Shown: in pieces, positions 17,208 to 27,263 of the stretch
Layout of the letters: every line of letters starts with the position of its first letter
Numbering within the stretch: the stretch's first letter is position 1
NCBI RefSeq assembly: GCF_007097485.1
Contig: NZ_VKDE01000017.1
Location: forward strand, 51,283 to 115,282
Source of the DNA: Carboxylicivirga sp. M1479
Lineage (GTDB): Bacteria; Bacteroidota; Bacteroidia; Bacteroidales; Marinilabiliaceae
Length of the DNA stretch: 64,000 nt
Direction of reading: 5' to 3'
The notes under the pieces: model-generated
What the model saw: only the letters and a program-made list of their open reading frames with translations
Database searches by the model: none
Told to the model about the DNA's origin: nothing
Translations under genes and position numbers: made by a program

Positions 17208-18266
17208 TTAATAACGTTTTTTTATGTTATAACGCTTCATATTACGCACCAATTTTGACAAATCTTTGCCTTTGCGCTTTTTGTCTTGGGTTGACGCAGC
17301 ATAATGTTCTGCCTCACTGCGCAGTTTAATGTAGCTATTGTATAAGGCCTCATCTAATTGATCATTTTCAAGCGCTTCAAGTACTGCACATTCAGGTTCA
17401 TCCATGTGTGTGCAATCTGTGTAGCGGCATTGTTTAGCCAGCTCACTTATATCTGTAAATGTTAAAGTAAGTGAATCTATATCATCCAATGCTAAGCCAA
17501 ATTCGCGTACACCCGCTGTATCAATAATAATGCTGCCATTGGGCATGGTAAAAAGCTCACGATTAGTTGTTGTGTGTTTGCCTTTTCCAACAGCATCGCT
17601 AATGTCATTTGTCTTTTGCCGCTCTTCGCCCAGCAAAGCGTTTAGCAAAGTACTTTTGCCTGCACCCGATGAACCTAATAAAATATAGGTTTGCTGCGTT
17701 TGAAGCATATCGTTCAATGTTGTTAAGCCAATGTTTTTCAAAGCACTAATAGCGACTGTTGTAACATCAGGTAGATTGGATTTTATCTGTTCCACCTGAT
17801 CACTTGCATCCTCACGAGTATCAACCTTGTTTAAAAGGATGATTGGTTCTATGTCGGCATCTTTCAAGGCTGTTACCACACGTTCTAACCTACGTGGATT
17901 AAAATCTTGGTCAAGACCTTGTATAAGAAATGCCTTGTCAATATTACTCGCTAATAGTTGCTTATTGCTTTTACGACCAACTTCTTTTCTACTGAGTTCG
18001 CTGTATCTTGGCAATACCTCTGTTATAATGCATTGCGAATCGAAGGGCATTATTTTTACCCAATCCCCAGTTTTAGGTAGATCATCTTCGTTGGAGGCAT
18101 ATAATAATTGCCCCGTAAGTTCTCCTTTTACAGCACCGCTGCTCGTTATAAGGTCATAATTGGTTTTGTTGACGCTCTTAATTCGACCAACTTCGTGTTC
18201 GTTATGTTCGTTTGCTTGTTGGGTGCAGTAATGATCCCAACCGTATAGTTGTAGTAAATTATTCAT
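17208..18266 (-). CDS. rsgA: Ribosome small-subunit maturation GTPase RsgA
   Basis: A circularly permuted GTPase that checks late maturation of the 30S subunit in the cytoplasm. The 352 residues carry an N-terminal OB fold, then G motifs in the permuted order: NKVD (G4), SALK (G5), GSSGAGKST (G1), the HTTTNRE switch I (G2) and DTAGVREFG (G3). The C-terminal zinc motif C-x4-C-x-H-x5-C (CRYTDCTHMDEPEC) is complete. The family is YjeQ/YloQ. A hairpin-rich leader with two mutually exclusive pairings lies 71-129 bases upstream. The first gene of an operon with the GNAT gene. Confidence 0.96.
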   Translation of the reverse strand: MNNLLQLYGWDHYCTQQANEHNEHEVGRIKSVNKTNYDLITSSGAVKGELTGQLLYASNEDDLPKTGDWVKIMPFDSQCIITEVLPRYSELSRKEVGRKSNKQLLASNIDKAFLIQGLDQDFNPRRLERVVTALKDADIEPIILLNKVDTREDASDQVEQIKSNLPDVTTVAISALKNIGLTTLNDMLQTQQTYILLGSSGAGKSTLLNALLGEERQKTNDISDAVGKGKHTTTNRELFTMPNGSIIIDTAGVREFGLALDDIDSLTLTFTDISELAKQCRYTDCTHMDEPECAVLEALENDQLDEALYNSYIKLRSEAEHYAASTQDKKRKGKDLSKLVRNMKRYNIKKRY

Positions 18267-18336
18267 TGTACAAGATGTTACAAACCATCCATATAGATGA
18301 TTATTTTAGAATGTAATTTAGAAAAATAGATGTACA

Positions 18337-18395
18337 AAAGACAGGCCGACACGTGGTGTCGAAGATATTTAATTGATAAAGACAAGCCTGTCTTT
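18337..18395 (-). promoter_or_regulatory. Structured region upstream of rsgA with alternative pairings
   Basis: AAAGACAGGC at 18337-18346 pairs perfectly with 18386-18395; inside it CGACAC/GTGTCG form a 3-base-loop hairpin at 18347-18361. The same right arm can instead pair locally as AAAGACA/TGTCTTT at 18378-18395. On the rsgA strand the long pairing is followed by a T-rich tract, so it could act as an attenuator. Alternatively it is a palindromic intergenic repeat. No known riboswitch family was recognised. Confidence 0.45.
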
Positions 18396-18573
18396 ACTAT
18401 ACCAGAGGAGAAATAGTTAATGTCATAAGTCACAAATGTAATTGAAATTGTCAATTTGTGCAAAAATCCCAATTAATAGTGATTGTCTACATTAAAGGGG
18501 CCAACTATATTTGTATCGGTTATTAAAACAAGTCATATTATTACACAAGAGTCTTTAAATCTATTGGTTATTA

Positions 18574-18620
18574 AAAAAGTCCCAACAATCATTGCAGCCA
18601 GATGATTGTTAGGACTTTTT
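18574..18620 (-). terminator. Terminator after the outer-membrane protein gene
   Basis: A 19-bp near-perfect stem (AAAAAGTCCCAACAATCAT with 18602-18620, one mismatch) lies 20 bases after the stop of the minus-strand gene at 18640, with T-runs on both strands. Confidence 0.85.
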
Positions 18621-18639
18621 AGTTATGAGTTATGTTGAA

Positions 18640-19875
18640 TTAATCAAACTTCCGTTTCTGAAACCAATTTTCATTAAAAGTTAAGCCTAGACGAATGGTG
18701 TTATAGTTTTCTTCTACTAAACCTGCATTTATTGTTCCTCTGGTATCGTACTCGTAGGCAATATTAATTCGCGAACCATCGCGCATGGGTATCGTTAGGC
18801 CCGCCGTAACTCCTTTAGAGTCGATGTTATTTCCTTGTATTGTGAGGTATTGTTGATTGTAAAATACACCAAGACGATACTGCAAACGCTTAAAGAAATT
18901 ACGATGATAACGAGGGCTGGCATATTGCACACCAAAACTAGCGCCATGGGTGTCGCGTACCTCGCCGTTTGTGATGCTGAGTTCTGATTCATGCCATTGA
19001 CCAAAACGATAATCACCTGCAATAGTAATCCCACTGTGTGTCTGAAATGCCATGCCTGCCTGATATTGCAGTGGTATCAATAAATTATCTGAGTTGGTTT
19101 TGGATGAGCTTAAGTCTGATGAATAATCATTGTAAATTTTGTGTTCGAAATAGGTGTCTAACTCACTGGATAAACTAAATGTGCCACCAATTGAAAAAGA
19201 GTTGCGTCCGATTGCTTGTCGATATTGTAAGCCAAAATCAAAAAGGAGGGAGGATACTTGATAAGTACGTTTATTATAGATGGTTTCTCCAATAATAGCA
19301 GGATATTCAGATACTTCTATGACATCAGTAGATCCCCAAAGATATGAAGTGTTCAATCCCAGTGAAAGTCCTTTTGCTACCTGAAAGCCATTAGTCCATG
19401 ATAATTGTGATATACCGCCCTCACCAATTAATTCAACCGGGTATTTATCCATCGTGCCTAGTATGTACTTTTCTCCACTTATTGAGTAGCCAATACTTGA
19501 ATAGGGAGCAAGGCTGAAACCCATACCCCAGTTTTTACCAGCCCTAAATCCTATACTTAAAGATTCAACATTGGCATCGAAGTTCGATTGTTGATCAGTG
19601 CTAGTTTGGTAATCGGCAAAGCTCATTTTTCCTTGAATATTAAAAACAAACTTAGCACTATCGAGTGCGCTGTACGAAGCGGAATTAAGTGTGTTCAAGT
19701 AACCTTTTGACCCCAGTGCCAAACCAGCAAAACCCATACCGGCATTGGTAGCATCGGCTTTTGAATTAAGAATGCCGATTCCAAAACGAGAATAACTTGA
19801 TGAAGAGTTGTTTTGCGCCAAGGAGCTGACCGAAATGAGGATGAGTAAAAAAATAAGTAGTTTATTCTGTATCAT
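18640..19875 (-). CDS. Outer-membrane beta-barrel protein downstream of DUF4270
   Basis: An exported protein of about 411 residues. The start ATG at 19875 gives a signal peptide (IQNKLLIFLLILISVSSLAQ) followed by a Ser/Asn-rich stretch and a SRFGIG motif, then alternating beta strands with GFAGLALG and repeated aromatic/Gly turns, ending near FNENWFQKRKFD. It resembles FadL/PorV-like Bacteroidetes outer-membrane proteins of unknown role. Its start lies inside the end of the DUF4270 gene (14-base overlap), which implies translational coupling and a shared function. The longer frame to 20004 lies wholly within DUF4270 and is rejected. Confidence 0.75.
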   Translation of the reverse strand: MIQNKLLIFLLILISVSSLAQNNSSSSYSRFGIGILNSKADATNAGMGFAGLALGSKGYLNTLNSASYSALDSAKFVFNIQGKMSFADYQTSTDQQSNFDANVESLSIGFRAGKNWGMGFSLAPYSSIGYSISGEKYILGTMDKYPVELIGEGGISQLSWTNGFQVAKGLSLGLNTSYLWGSTDVIEVSEYPAIIGETIYNKRTYQVSSLLFDFGLQYRQAIGRNSFSIGGTFSLSSELDTYFEHKIYNDYSSDLSSSKTNSDNLLIPLQYQAGMAFQTHSGITIAGDYRFGQWHESELSITNGEVRDTHGASFGVQYASPRYHRNFFKRLQYRLGVFYNQQYLTIQGNNIDSKGVTAGLTIPMRDGSRINIAYEYDTRGTINAGLVEENYNTIRLGLTFNENWFQKRKFD

Positions 19876-21193
19876 AGTAATAATAGTATAATAGAAGTTT
19901 AGATGATCGTGTGGTTCGGCCATAGCCATTAATAGCCAGCCAATTAAATGTGGATCCCATTTCTGTGTCAGGCAATGTGATGACCAGCCCTCTATCGGTA
20001 TCAATAACGGTTTCTATCAAACGCGAGTTGATGTAATTCGTTAGGTCAAAGGAATAATATGTTTTCTCATGATAGAGTTGATCAATATAAAGCGAGCTTG
20101 ACAAGGGGTTACTGTCACTATCGGTTAAATAGCCCCATATGTCATTGGCACGATAAATATCTCCAATGTATATATTTGATGGTAAGTCAGTCCTATTCAT
20201 TATGGTCATGTCTGGCTTTAACTGAAGCTCAGCTTTAACAATGTGTCCTTTCGTTTCAAATTCCACCAGATTTTGCATCGTTGGGAAATCAACTCTGAAT
20301 TTGAGACCTGATCCGCTTTGCAATAGAACCTTATTACTTGTTTGTTGGCTTTTAACCATGCTTTTCCCGTCAGCTATTTGATTATACCTTATGCTCTTAT
20401 TATGCGATTGAAGTTGATTAAAATGGACAGATGAAGCGAGAGAGAAGTCAGTAATATGCTCTTCTTTTTCGAGGCCGCTGAAGTGTGAATACAAACGAAT
20501 GTAGGCGCTACTGTCACTAACGCTATATCCCAAAACTGATCGTGTGATAGAGGTGTCGCAACTAAATACAAAACCTTTGTATTCATCTTTAAATAGTGAG
20601 GTTTTATCTACGTGATTTTCATATTCATTCAGAAAGTTGATTATTTCCAAGGCGAATGCATCATCAATGCGCATGGTAAGTTCTTCGTTTTCGTTAGGGT
20701 ATGGGCGAAAGGTGGCAGATGCTATTGAGGTATCAGAATATTTGAATGAAGAGGTGTTGTAGAGTTTTGAATCATCATTGGTTTCTAGTACTTCTTCCAA
20801 GGTATGCATCTGAATTCTTACATCAACTGTTGTATCCCCAATTGAATAACCATTCGGCTTTAGTACTACTACCAAGCTATCAAATGTTTGCTTTTCATTG
20901 TCCCACGAGAAATTTTGTGGATAGCCCATCGAAAAGTAACTCTTAGCTTCTTGTCCACTTAAAAGTGGATGACGAAAGTAGCCTACAATAGCGTTGCTGG
21001 TAGCAAGGGTTGATATCGAATCTTCTTTTATTGTTGAAAGCTGAATGTAAACAGTATCGATAAGTGTAGTGTAAGTCGATGAGTTAATAACATGATCGCC
21101 TAGATTTAATTCGCCTTTTTGGCATGACATCAATAAAAAAGCGAGTGTTGTTATCAGAAATAGGCGTGAGCTTATAAAGCGGAGTTGATGCAT
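19862..21193 (-). CDS. DUF4270 lipoprotein
   Basis: A 443-residue surface or periplasmic lipoprotein. The signal peptide ends in the lipobox LLMSC followed by QKGELNLGDHV. The body shows the DUF4270 pattern: early ..STYTTLIDTVYIQLSTIKEDS, the GYFRHPLLS segment and a C-terminal YSFDLTNYINSRL followed by LVITLPDTEMGSTFNWLAING. DUF4270 proteins are nearly restricted to Bacteroidota and have no established function. Here the gene overlaps a downstream barrel gene, so the two may form an outer-membrane pair. The first gene of its unit, divergent from the Kelch gene. Confidence 0.85.
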   Translation of the reverse strand: MHQLRFISSRLFLITTLAFLLMSCQKGELNLGDHVINSSTYTTLIDTVYIQLSTIKEDSISTLATSNAIVGYFRHPLLSGQEAKSYFSMGYPQNFSWDNEKQTFDSLVVVLKPNGYSIGDTTVDVRIQMHTLEEVLETNDDSKLYNTSSFKYSDTSIASATFRPYPNENEELTMRIDDAFALEIINFLNEYENHVDKTSLFKDEYKGFVFSCDTSITRSVLGYSVSDSSAYIRLYSHFSGLEKEEHITDFSLASSVHFNQLQSHNKSIRYNQIADGKSMVKSQQTSNKVLLQSGSGLKFRVDFPTMQNLVEFETKGHIVKAELQLKPDMTIMNRTDLPSNIYIGDIYRANDIWGYLTDSDSNPLSSSLYIDQLYHEKTYYSFDLTNYINSRLIETVIDTDRGLVITLPDTEMGSTFNWLAINGYGRTTRSSKLLLYYYYYDTE

Positions 21194-21458
21194 GGCACTT
21201 GTGTTTATTAATGATTAACAGATTAGCAAATAAAGGCTGTCCATCGTTTTTAAATAAATCTTATCAACGTAATCGGGACCTAATTCATCCAATGATGCGG
21301 CTATTTCAATAAACAGCACATTTGTTTGTTCATATTGCCAATTAGCCCTTTGTTGAAGAAATGTATGGTAAAGTCGAAAAAAGCAGCCTATTGATCGAAT
21401 TGATTTACTCTTAAGCCAGGCAGGTTCTACATTTGGTTAAATTTTAATCGAAAACACA

Positions 21459-22475
21459 ATGATCAATATGAACCAATTGAGTATTCTACTTTTTATCTCT
21501 TTTTTGCTTTTTACATCGTGTAGTTCAAGTACTGATGATGAAGAGTTGTTAGGTAACTGGGTAGAAAGAGGCTCCTTTGAGGGAGTGCCCAGAACCGAAG
21601 CTGTTGCTTTTGTAATTGATAATTACGCCTATGTGGGTACTGGCTATGATGGGGTAGAAGATGAGCGTTTAAAGGATTTTTGGCGCTATGACTCAGAAAA
21701 AGATTTTTGGACGCAGGTGGCACCTTTTGAGGGTGTGGCACGAAATGGAGCCGTGGCTTTTACGGCTAATGGCATGGGCTATGTTACAACAGGTAACGAC
21801 GGTAAAAATAAGCTAAATGACAATTGGGCTTATGATGTTGCTAGCAATTCATGGTCTGAAAAAGCTGCTTTTGCAGGATCTGCGCGCTACGGAGCAGTAT
21901 CATTCTCTTTAAACAATAAAGGTTTTGTTGGAACTGGATACGATGGTAATATTCTTAAGGATTTTTGGGCATACGATCCCTTAAGCGATAGTTGGGAGCA
22001 AAAAGTGAGCATTGGAGGAAAAAAGCGCCGTGATGCGGTAGCTTTTGTAATAGACGAAAAGGCATATGTGTGCACCGGTTCCGATAATGGGCAATACCTG
22101 GATGATTTATGGCAATACGATGCCTCTGCTGATGCATGGACACAAAAACGAGATATTGGAAAGGATGCCAATGAAGATGAAAGTTACGATGATGAGTACG
22201 AAATTGTAGGAATTAATGGAGTTGCCTTTTCAATTAACGGACTGGGGTATGTCTCTACTGGTGGAGCTGGAGCTCCTGGGTCCTTAAATTGGGAATATAA
22301 TCCGGATAGTGATGTGTGGGAAGAGCTAAGTAATTTTGAAGGTTCTCCCCGTTATTCGGCTGTTGCTTTTGTAATCGATAACGAGCCATTTATTGCTACG
22401 GGTAATAGTGCAGGTTATTATTTCGATGATGTTTGGACTTTTAATCCTAATGAAGAACAGGATGATAATGATTAA
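21459..22475 (+). CDS. Kelch-repeat lipoprotein
   Basis: A 338-residue exported lipoprotein (lipobox LFTSC, then SSSTDDEE). About six repeats of roughly 50 residues follow, each with a pattern such as GSFEGVPRTEAVAFVIDNYAY.VGTGYD and a W.YD..SD.W motif; they should close into a single Kelch (galactose-oxidase-like) beta propeller. Galactose-oxidase copper ligands are not evident, so it is more likely a binding or scaffold protein. The DUF4907 gene overlaps its end; I know this pairing from Bacteroidota and treat them as one unit. Confidence 0.88.
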   Translation: MINMNQLSILLFISFLLFTSCSSSTDDEELLGNWVERGSFEGVPRTEAVAFVIDNYAYVGTGYDGVEDERLKDFWRYDSEKDFWTQVAPFEGVARNGAVAFTANGMGYVTTGNDGKNKLNDNWAYDVASNSWSEKAAFAGSARYGAVSFSLNNKGFVGTGYDGNILKDFWAYDPLSDSWEQKVSIGGKKRRDAVAFVIDEKAYVCTGSDNGQYLDDLWQYDASADAWTQKRDIGKDANEDESYDDEYEIVGINGVAFSINGLGYVSTGGAGAPGSLNWEYNPDSDVWEELSNFEGSPRYSAVAFVIDNEPFIATGNSAGYYFDDVWTFNPNEEQDDND

Positions 22476-22800
22476 TAAAAGGATTAAGAAAACAATGATG
22501 CGTCAACTAAAAAGTTGGGGCATTATTGTTTTGGTATTTATCACATTTGTGGTTTATGCTATTGAATCAAAAACGGATTATACCTATGTTGTTTATGAAG
22601 TGGACGGTGGTTATGGTTATCATATTGAAAAATCCGACAAAGTTATTATTCGTCAAGACTTTATTCCTGCTAAAAATGGCTATCAACCATTCGTTTATAA
22701 AGCACATGCAGTAAAAGCTGCTAAAATAGTAGTGAGAAAACTGCAAAATAAACAAGTGCCAGCCTTATCAAGTAAAGAGGTGGAGAATATCATTCATTAG
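22468..22800 (+). CDS. DUF4907 family protein
   Basis: A small (about 110 residues) exported or membrane-anchored protein. One hydrophobic N-terminal segment (SWGIIVLVFITFVVYAI) is followed by a compact domain with GGYGYHIEKSDKVIIRQDFIPA and a KAAKIVVRKLQNKQVP helix, as in DUF4907. Several starts are possible: ATG 22468, overlapping the Kelch stop, or ATG 22495/22498, both giving the same mature domain. The function is unknown; it is presumably coupled to the Kelch lipoprotein. Confidence 0.75.
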   Translation: MINKRIKKTMMRQLKSWGIIVLVFITFVVYAIESKTDYTYVVYEVDGGYGYHIEKSDKVIIRQDFIPAKNGYQPFVYKAHAVKAAKIVVRKLQNKQVPALSSKEVENIIH

Positions 22801-23040
22801 TAACATTGTTCAATTACTAGTGTTCTAAGCTTAATGCAGTGATTTATTGTTTTTATCAAACTTACTAACTATTTGCTTGCAGAAGCGAGTCTTTAAACCT
22901 AAATTATAAGCTTCTAAGGTACCAATTGATCTATAGTTAATTTTAAGATGTCAATCGTATTACTGATAAAACCCACGGCAATTGCATTTAAACTTACAAG
23001 GTTCCAAGTTACGCATCCGACATCAGCAACGTAGCTTGGG

Positions 23041-23126
23041 ACCCACTTTTCTTTGATTTTGAATAGACAGAAAGCTGTATGACCGTAGGGAGTTCTTGCT
23101 GTCTCAAAACAAAGAAATTAGTGGGT
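23041..23126. repeat. Long imperfect inverted repeat
   Basis: The left arm starts ACCCACTTTTCTTTGATTTT and the right arm, read in reverse complement, starts ACCCACTAATTTCTTTGTTT; pairing continues inwards through AGACAG/CTGTCT. The arms are about 35 bases around roughly 18 bases. It could be an intergenic repeat unit, a MITE-like relic or a structured RNA. Confidence 0.5.
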
Positions 23127-23157
23127 AAGCGAGTGGTGCAGTCGGCGGGCTTCTTTG

Positions 23158-23189
23158 TTTACTTTCTTCGGCTGAAGGAAGAAAGTAAA
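23158..23189. repeat. 12-bp perfect hairpin
   Basis: TTTACTTTCTTC at 23158-23169 pairs perfectly with 23178-23189 around an 8-base loop, with an outer GGCTT/AGCC pairing possible. It lies 32 bases right of the long inverted repeat and may belong to the same element. Confidence 0.55.
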
Positions 23190-23321
23190 AGCCTTTGCGG
23201 CTAGAGCAAATCAAATTCTTTTCTCTTTAAGAGACGAGTTTTGTGTAAAATATTTTTAAATGCGTTTACCCTGTTATAAAACCCTATGATTAGCATATAT
23301 TGAAAATCTTTTCGCATCTTT

Positions 23322-23786
23322 ATGCGGAATTTGAAATTAATGACGCAAAAGCAAAAAATAGAATCGCAATACTTAAAACTCATTGGTGTTACACTAATGA
23401 TGACTGCCGCCTGTGTTACAGATGCAAGTAATAAGCGATCGTATAGCTTTGCTGATGAAAGTGTTCGTGAAATTATTCTTGAGCAGTTTCAATTATTTTC
23501 ATCTAGCCACTTAGGCGAAGTAATCGAATGGGAAAGTGCTCTTAAAAATGCCACTGAAAACCATTCAGATGGTAATTTTGATGTGCGTTATGTGCATTTA
23601 AAATTATTGGTTGAACAAAAAGCATTTAAAAAGTTATTAAATGATTTAGGTGCAGATGTTCAGCGCTTTGACGTAGATTTATCGCGTTTTTGTGTAGATG
23701 ATCAACCTGATGAAGCGCAAACTTTTCATTTAATTCAAAATCGTAACAAAAACTCTCTTGTTACCAGAGCTGGTCCCTTGGCCTAA
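23322..23786 (+). CDS. Hypothetical protein upstream of secA
   Basis: Not recognised. The 154-residue (or 148 if it starts at ATG 23340) protein has a short hydrophobic stretch near residues 20-31 (LIGVTLMMTAAC) that could be a lipoprotein-like or membrane segment with Cys31, then a soluble acidic alpha-helical region with LKLLVEQKAFKKLLNDLGADVQRF and ends in Pro-Leu-Ala. Codon use matches the neighbours. It lies 80 bases before secA on the same strand, so it may share a transcript, but nothing ties it to secretion. Confidence 0.55.
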   Translation: MRNLKLMTQKQKIESQYLKLIGVTLMMTAACVTDASNKRSYSFADESVREIILEQFQLFSSSHLGEVIEWESALKNATENHSDGNFDVRYVHLKLLVEQKAFKKLLNDLGADVQRFDVDLSRFCVDDQPDEAQTFHLIQNRNKNSLVTRAGPLA

Positions 23787-23866
23787 TTGTATTTTACCGC
23801 ATTTTTTTGTTAGATGACTGAATCTAACGTTTTTACAATTTTAGAAATTTATAATTACATACGATA

Positions 23867-26800
23867 ATGGCTATTAGTAGTTTGATTTCCAAGATATTTG
23901 GAAATAAGTCCGATCGCGATATGAAAGAGGTGGAACCTTTTGTGAAAAAAATCAAACAGGTTTATCCCGAGATTGAAAAGTTAAGTAACAATGAACTTAG
24001 GCAGAAAGCCAATGACCTTAAAGCACAAATTCAGGGTGCAGTAAAGGCTGATGAAGATAAAATTCAGAGTTTAAAAGATAAGATTGAATCGGAACAGATT
24101 TCTGTATCTGAGAAAGAGAAGATCTATAAAGAAATTGATAAAATTAAAGAAGGCATTGTTGAGAAACTAGATGCAGCTTTAACCGAAGCCATGCCAGTGG
24201 CCTTTTCTATTGTAAAGGATACAGCACGTCGTTTTACGCAAAATGATTTTGTGGAAGTGGCGGCAAGTGATTTTGACCGCGATTTATCAGCAAGCAAAGA
24301 GTTTGTTGAGATAAAGGGCAACAATGCTGTGTTTAATACAACCTGGTTGGCAGGTGGTGTTCCTGTAAAGTGGGATATGATTCACTACGATGTTCAGTTG
24401 TTTGGTGGAGTGGTATTACACAGTGGTAAAATTGCTGAGATGGCAACCGGAGAGGGTAAAACACTTGTGGCAACCTTACCGGTGTTTCTAAATGCACTTG
24501 CAGGACGTGGTGTTCACGTTGTTACAGTGAATGATTACCTGGCCAAGCGTGACTCGGAGTGGATGGGACCTATTTACCAATTCCATGGTTTGTCGGTTGA
24601 TTGTATTGATAGACATCGCCCTAATTCGGCTGAGCGCCGTGCAGCCTACAAAGCTGATATTACCTTTGGTACAAATAATGAGTTTGGTTTTGATTACTTG
24701 CGCGATAACATGGCAATTTCGCCAGAAGATCTAGTGCAGCGTCCTCATAACTACGCTATTGTCGATGAGGTCGATTCTGTTTTAATTGATGATGCTCGTA
24801 CACCATTAATTATTTCAGGTCCTGTGCCTAAGGGCGATGATCAGTTGTTTGGCGATTTAAAACCAAAAATTGAATCAATTGTCGAGGCACAAAAGAAATT
24901 AGTGACAGGTGTTTTAGCTGAGGCAAAACAAAAATTAAAGTCAGAAGATAAGAAGGTTCAAGAAGAAGGTTCCCTTTTGTTATTAAGAGCCTTTAAAGGT
25001 CTTCCTAAAAATAAAGCCATCATCAAGTTCTTAAGTGAAGTTGGTGTTAAGGCCAGCATGTTAAAGACCGAAAACTTTTACATGCAGGAGAATAGCAAAA
25101 ATATGCATGTGGTAACTGATCCACTATTTTTTGTTATCGATGAAAAGAATAATTCCATTGAATTAACTGATCAGGGTCTGGACCTAATTACTGGTTCAGC
25201 TGAAGATCCTAACTTCTTTGTATTACCTGATGTTGGTTCTGAAATTGCCACGCTCGAAAAAGAGACCATGGCAGAAGAGGATCGCACGAAGAAAAAAGAT
25301 GAGATTCTTCAGAACTTCTCTATCAAATCGGAGCGTGTTCATACCATCAACCAATTATTAAAAGCCTACACTCTATTTGAAAAAGATGTGGAGTATGTGG
25401 TAATGGATAACAAGGTGAAAATTGTTGATGAGCAGACAGGTCGTATCATGGAAGGACGTCGTTATTCCGATGGTCTTCATCAGGCGATTGAGGCGAAAGA
25501 GCGCGTTACCGTAGAGGCGGCAACGCAAACCTATGCAACCATTACTTTGCAGAACTATTTCCGCATGTATAACAAGCTGTCGGGTATGACAGGTACTGCG
25601 GAAACAGAGGCTGGAGAGCTTTGGGATATCTACGAATTAGATGTGGTGGTAATACCTACCAACCGTCCGATTGTTCGTAAGGACATGGAAGATATCGTGT
25701 ACAAAACTAAGCGTGAGAAGTACAATGCGGTAAGTGCAGAAATTATCCGTTTGGTTGAGGCTGGACGACCAGTTTTGGTTGGTACTACCTCGGTTGAAGT
25801 ATCTGAATTATTAAGCCGTACGCTTAAAATGCGCGGTATTAAACACAATGTACTGAATGCGAAGTTGCACCAGCGCGAAGCTGAAATTGTGGCCGATGCA
25901 GGTACTGCAGGTGTGGTAACCATTGCTACCAATATGGCGGGTCGTGGTACCGATATTAAGCTATCAAAAGAGGTGAAAGATGCAGGTGGTTTGGCCATTA
26001 TTGGTACAGAACGTCACGAATCACGTCGTGTTGACCGTCAGTTACGAGGTCGTGCAGGTCGTCAGGGTGATCCAGGTTCATCGCAATTCTTTGTGTCGCT
26101 TGAAGATGATTTAATGCGTTTGTTTGGTTCTGATAGAATCGTTAAATACATGGATCGTTTGGGTCTTGAAGATGGTGAGATGATTCAGCATAGCATGATT
26201 ACCAAATCTATTGAGCGTGCACAGAAGAAGGTGGAAGAGAATAACTTTGGTATTCGTAAGCGTTTATTAGAATATGATGATGTGATGAACTCACAGCGTG
26301 AGGTAATTTACACTAAGCGTCGTCATGCTTTATATGGAGAACGTATTCAGGTTGATATTTCTAATATGATGGCAGATACTTGTGCCGATATTGTTGCTGA
26401 ATATCAGGAAACAGGTGATTTCGAAGGTTTCAAGTTGGAGCTAATTCGCGTGTTCTCTGCTCAGTCGCCTTTTGCTCAGGAGGAGTTCTTAAAAGGACGT
26501 AGCGATGAATTATCGGAGCAGTTGTTTGAGAAAATGTGGGATGCCTACAAGCGTAAGAGTGTTACCATTGCTCAGCAGGCTAATCCAGTAATTAAAGATG
26601 TGTATGAGACCAAGGCCGAGATGTATAAAAACATTGTGGTGCCAATTAGTGATGGTCAAAAAGTATATCAAATTACAACAAACCTGAAAAAAGCATACGA
26701 GTCAGAGTCTGTTGAATTAGTGCGTTCATTCGAAAAAGCATCTATGTTGGTTACAATTGACGATGCCTGGAAAGAGCACTTGCGTGAGTTGGATGATTTA

Positions 26801-27178
26801 CGTCAGGCAGTACAAAATGCAACCTACGAGCAGAAAGATCCATTATTGATTTATAAATTTGAGTCGTTTAACTTGTTTAAAACAATGGTTGGAGCCAACA
26901 ATAAAGAGGTTGTTTCTTTATTGTCGAAAGGTCATATTCCAATTCAGAATGCCGATGGCGTGCAAGAAGCTCAGGAGCGTAAACGACAAGATTATAGCAA
27001 AATGCAGGCGCGTAAAGATGAGTTTTCACGAGGAAACGGACAGCAAGGTGGTGAGCAGAAGAAGCCAGAGCGTGTAGAGCCTGTGCGTGTAGAGAAAAAG
27101 GTTGGCCGTAATGAGCCATGTCCTTGTGGCAGTGGTAAGAAGTTTAAGCAGTGTCACGGTAAGGGAATGCCAGCTTAA
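23867..27178 (+). CDS. secA: Preprotein translocase ATPase SecA
   Basis: The motor that drives Sec-dependent export through SecYEG, at the cytoplasmic face of the inner membrane. 1,103 residues, typical of Bacteroidota, which have extra segments compared with about 900 in E. coli; an extra charged helical stretch is seen at residues 55-110 and another near 330-470. The Walker A motif [11 protein letters not shown] and the DEAD-type [13 protein letters not shown] are present, as are the NBD2 motifs GTDIKLS and [10 protein letters not shown]. The C-terminal zinc-binding tail [14 protein letters not shown], which contacts SecB and the ribosome, is intact. lgt follows after a hairpin; both act in envelope protein export. 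Confidence 0.98.
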   Translation: MAISSLISKIFGNKSDRDMKEVEPFVKKIKQVYPEIEKLSNNELRQKANDLKAQIQGAVKADEDKIQSLKDKIESEQISVSEKEKIYKEIDKIKEGIVEKLDAALTEAMPVAFSIVKDTARRFTQNDFVEVAASDFDRDLSASKEFVEIKGNNAVFNTTWLAGGVPVKWDMIHYDVQLFGGVVLHSGKIAEMATGEGKTLVATLPVFLNALAGRGVHVVTVNDYLAKRDSEWMGPIYQFHGLSVDCIDRHRPNSAERRAAYKADITFGTNNEFGFDYLRDNMAISPEDLVQRPHNYAIVDEVDSVLIDDARTPLIISGPVPKGDDQLFGDLKPKIESIVEAQKKLVTGVLAEAKQKLKSEDKKVQEEGSLLLLRAFKGLPKNKAIIKFLSEVGVKASMLKTENFYMQENSKNMHVVTDPLFFVIDEKNNSIELTDQGLDLITGSAEDPNFFVLPDVGSEIATLEKETMAEEDRTKKKDEILQNFSIKSERVHTINQLLKAYTLFEKDVEYVVMDNKVKIVDEQTGRIMEGRRYSDGLHQAIEAKERVTVEAATQTYATITLQNYFRMYNKLSGMTGTAETEAGELWDIYELDVVVIPTNRPIVRKDMEDIVYKTKREKYNAVSAEIIRLVEAGRPVLVGTTSVEVSELLSRTLKMRGIKHNVLNAKLHQREAEIVADAGTAGVVTIATNMAGRGTDIKLSKEVKDAGGLAIIGTERHESRRVDRQLRGRAGRQGDPGSSQFFVSLEDDLMRLFGSDRIVKYMDRLGLEDGEMIQHSMITKSIERAQKKVEENNFGIRKRLLEYDDVMNSQREVIYTKRRHALYGERIQVDISNMMADTCADIVAEYQETGDFEGFKLELIRVFSAQSPFAQEEFLKGRSDELSEQLFEKMWDAYKRKSVTIAQQANPVIKDVYETKAEMYKNIVVPISDGQKVYQITTNLKKAYESESVELVRSFEKASMLVTIDDAWKEHLRELDDLRQAVQNATYEQKDPLLIYKFESFNLFKTMVGANNKEVVSLLSKGHIPIQNADGVQEAQERKRQDYSKMQARKDEFSRGNGQQGGEQKKPERVEPVRVEKKVGRNEPCPCGSGKKFKQCHGKGMPA

Positions 27179-27195
27179 GAAACATATTAAGAAAA

Positions 27196-27237
27196 AGTAT
27201 CAAGACAGATGAGATCTTAATATTCTGTTTTGATACT
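27196..27237 (+). terminator. 14-bp hairpin between secA and lgt
   Basis: AGTATCAAGACAGA pairs with 27224-27237 with a single G-U. There is no T-run after it, so it may stabilise or process the message rather than stop transcription. Confidence 0.45.
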
Positions 27238-27263
27238 TGATACTAACATCTGATGTTAAAATT

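Larger units (their letters stand above)
22801..23321. other. Intergenic region rich in hairpins, no supported gene
   Basis: About 520 bases between DUF4907 and the orphan gene. The left 200 bases are AT-rich and featureless. The right part holds two separate inverted repeats described below (23041-23126 and 23158-23189). Frames on either strand here are short and lack family features. Confidence 0.5.
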
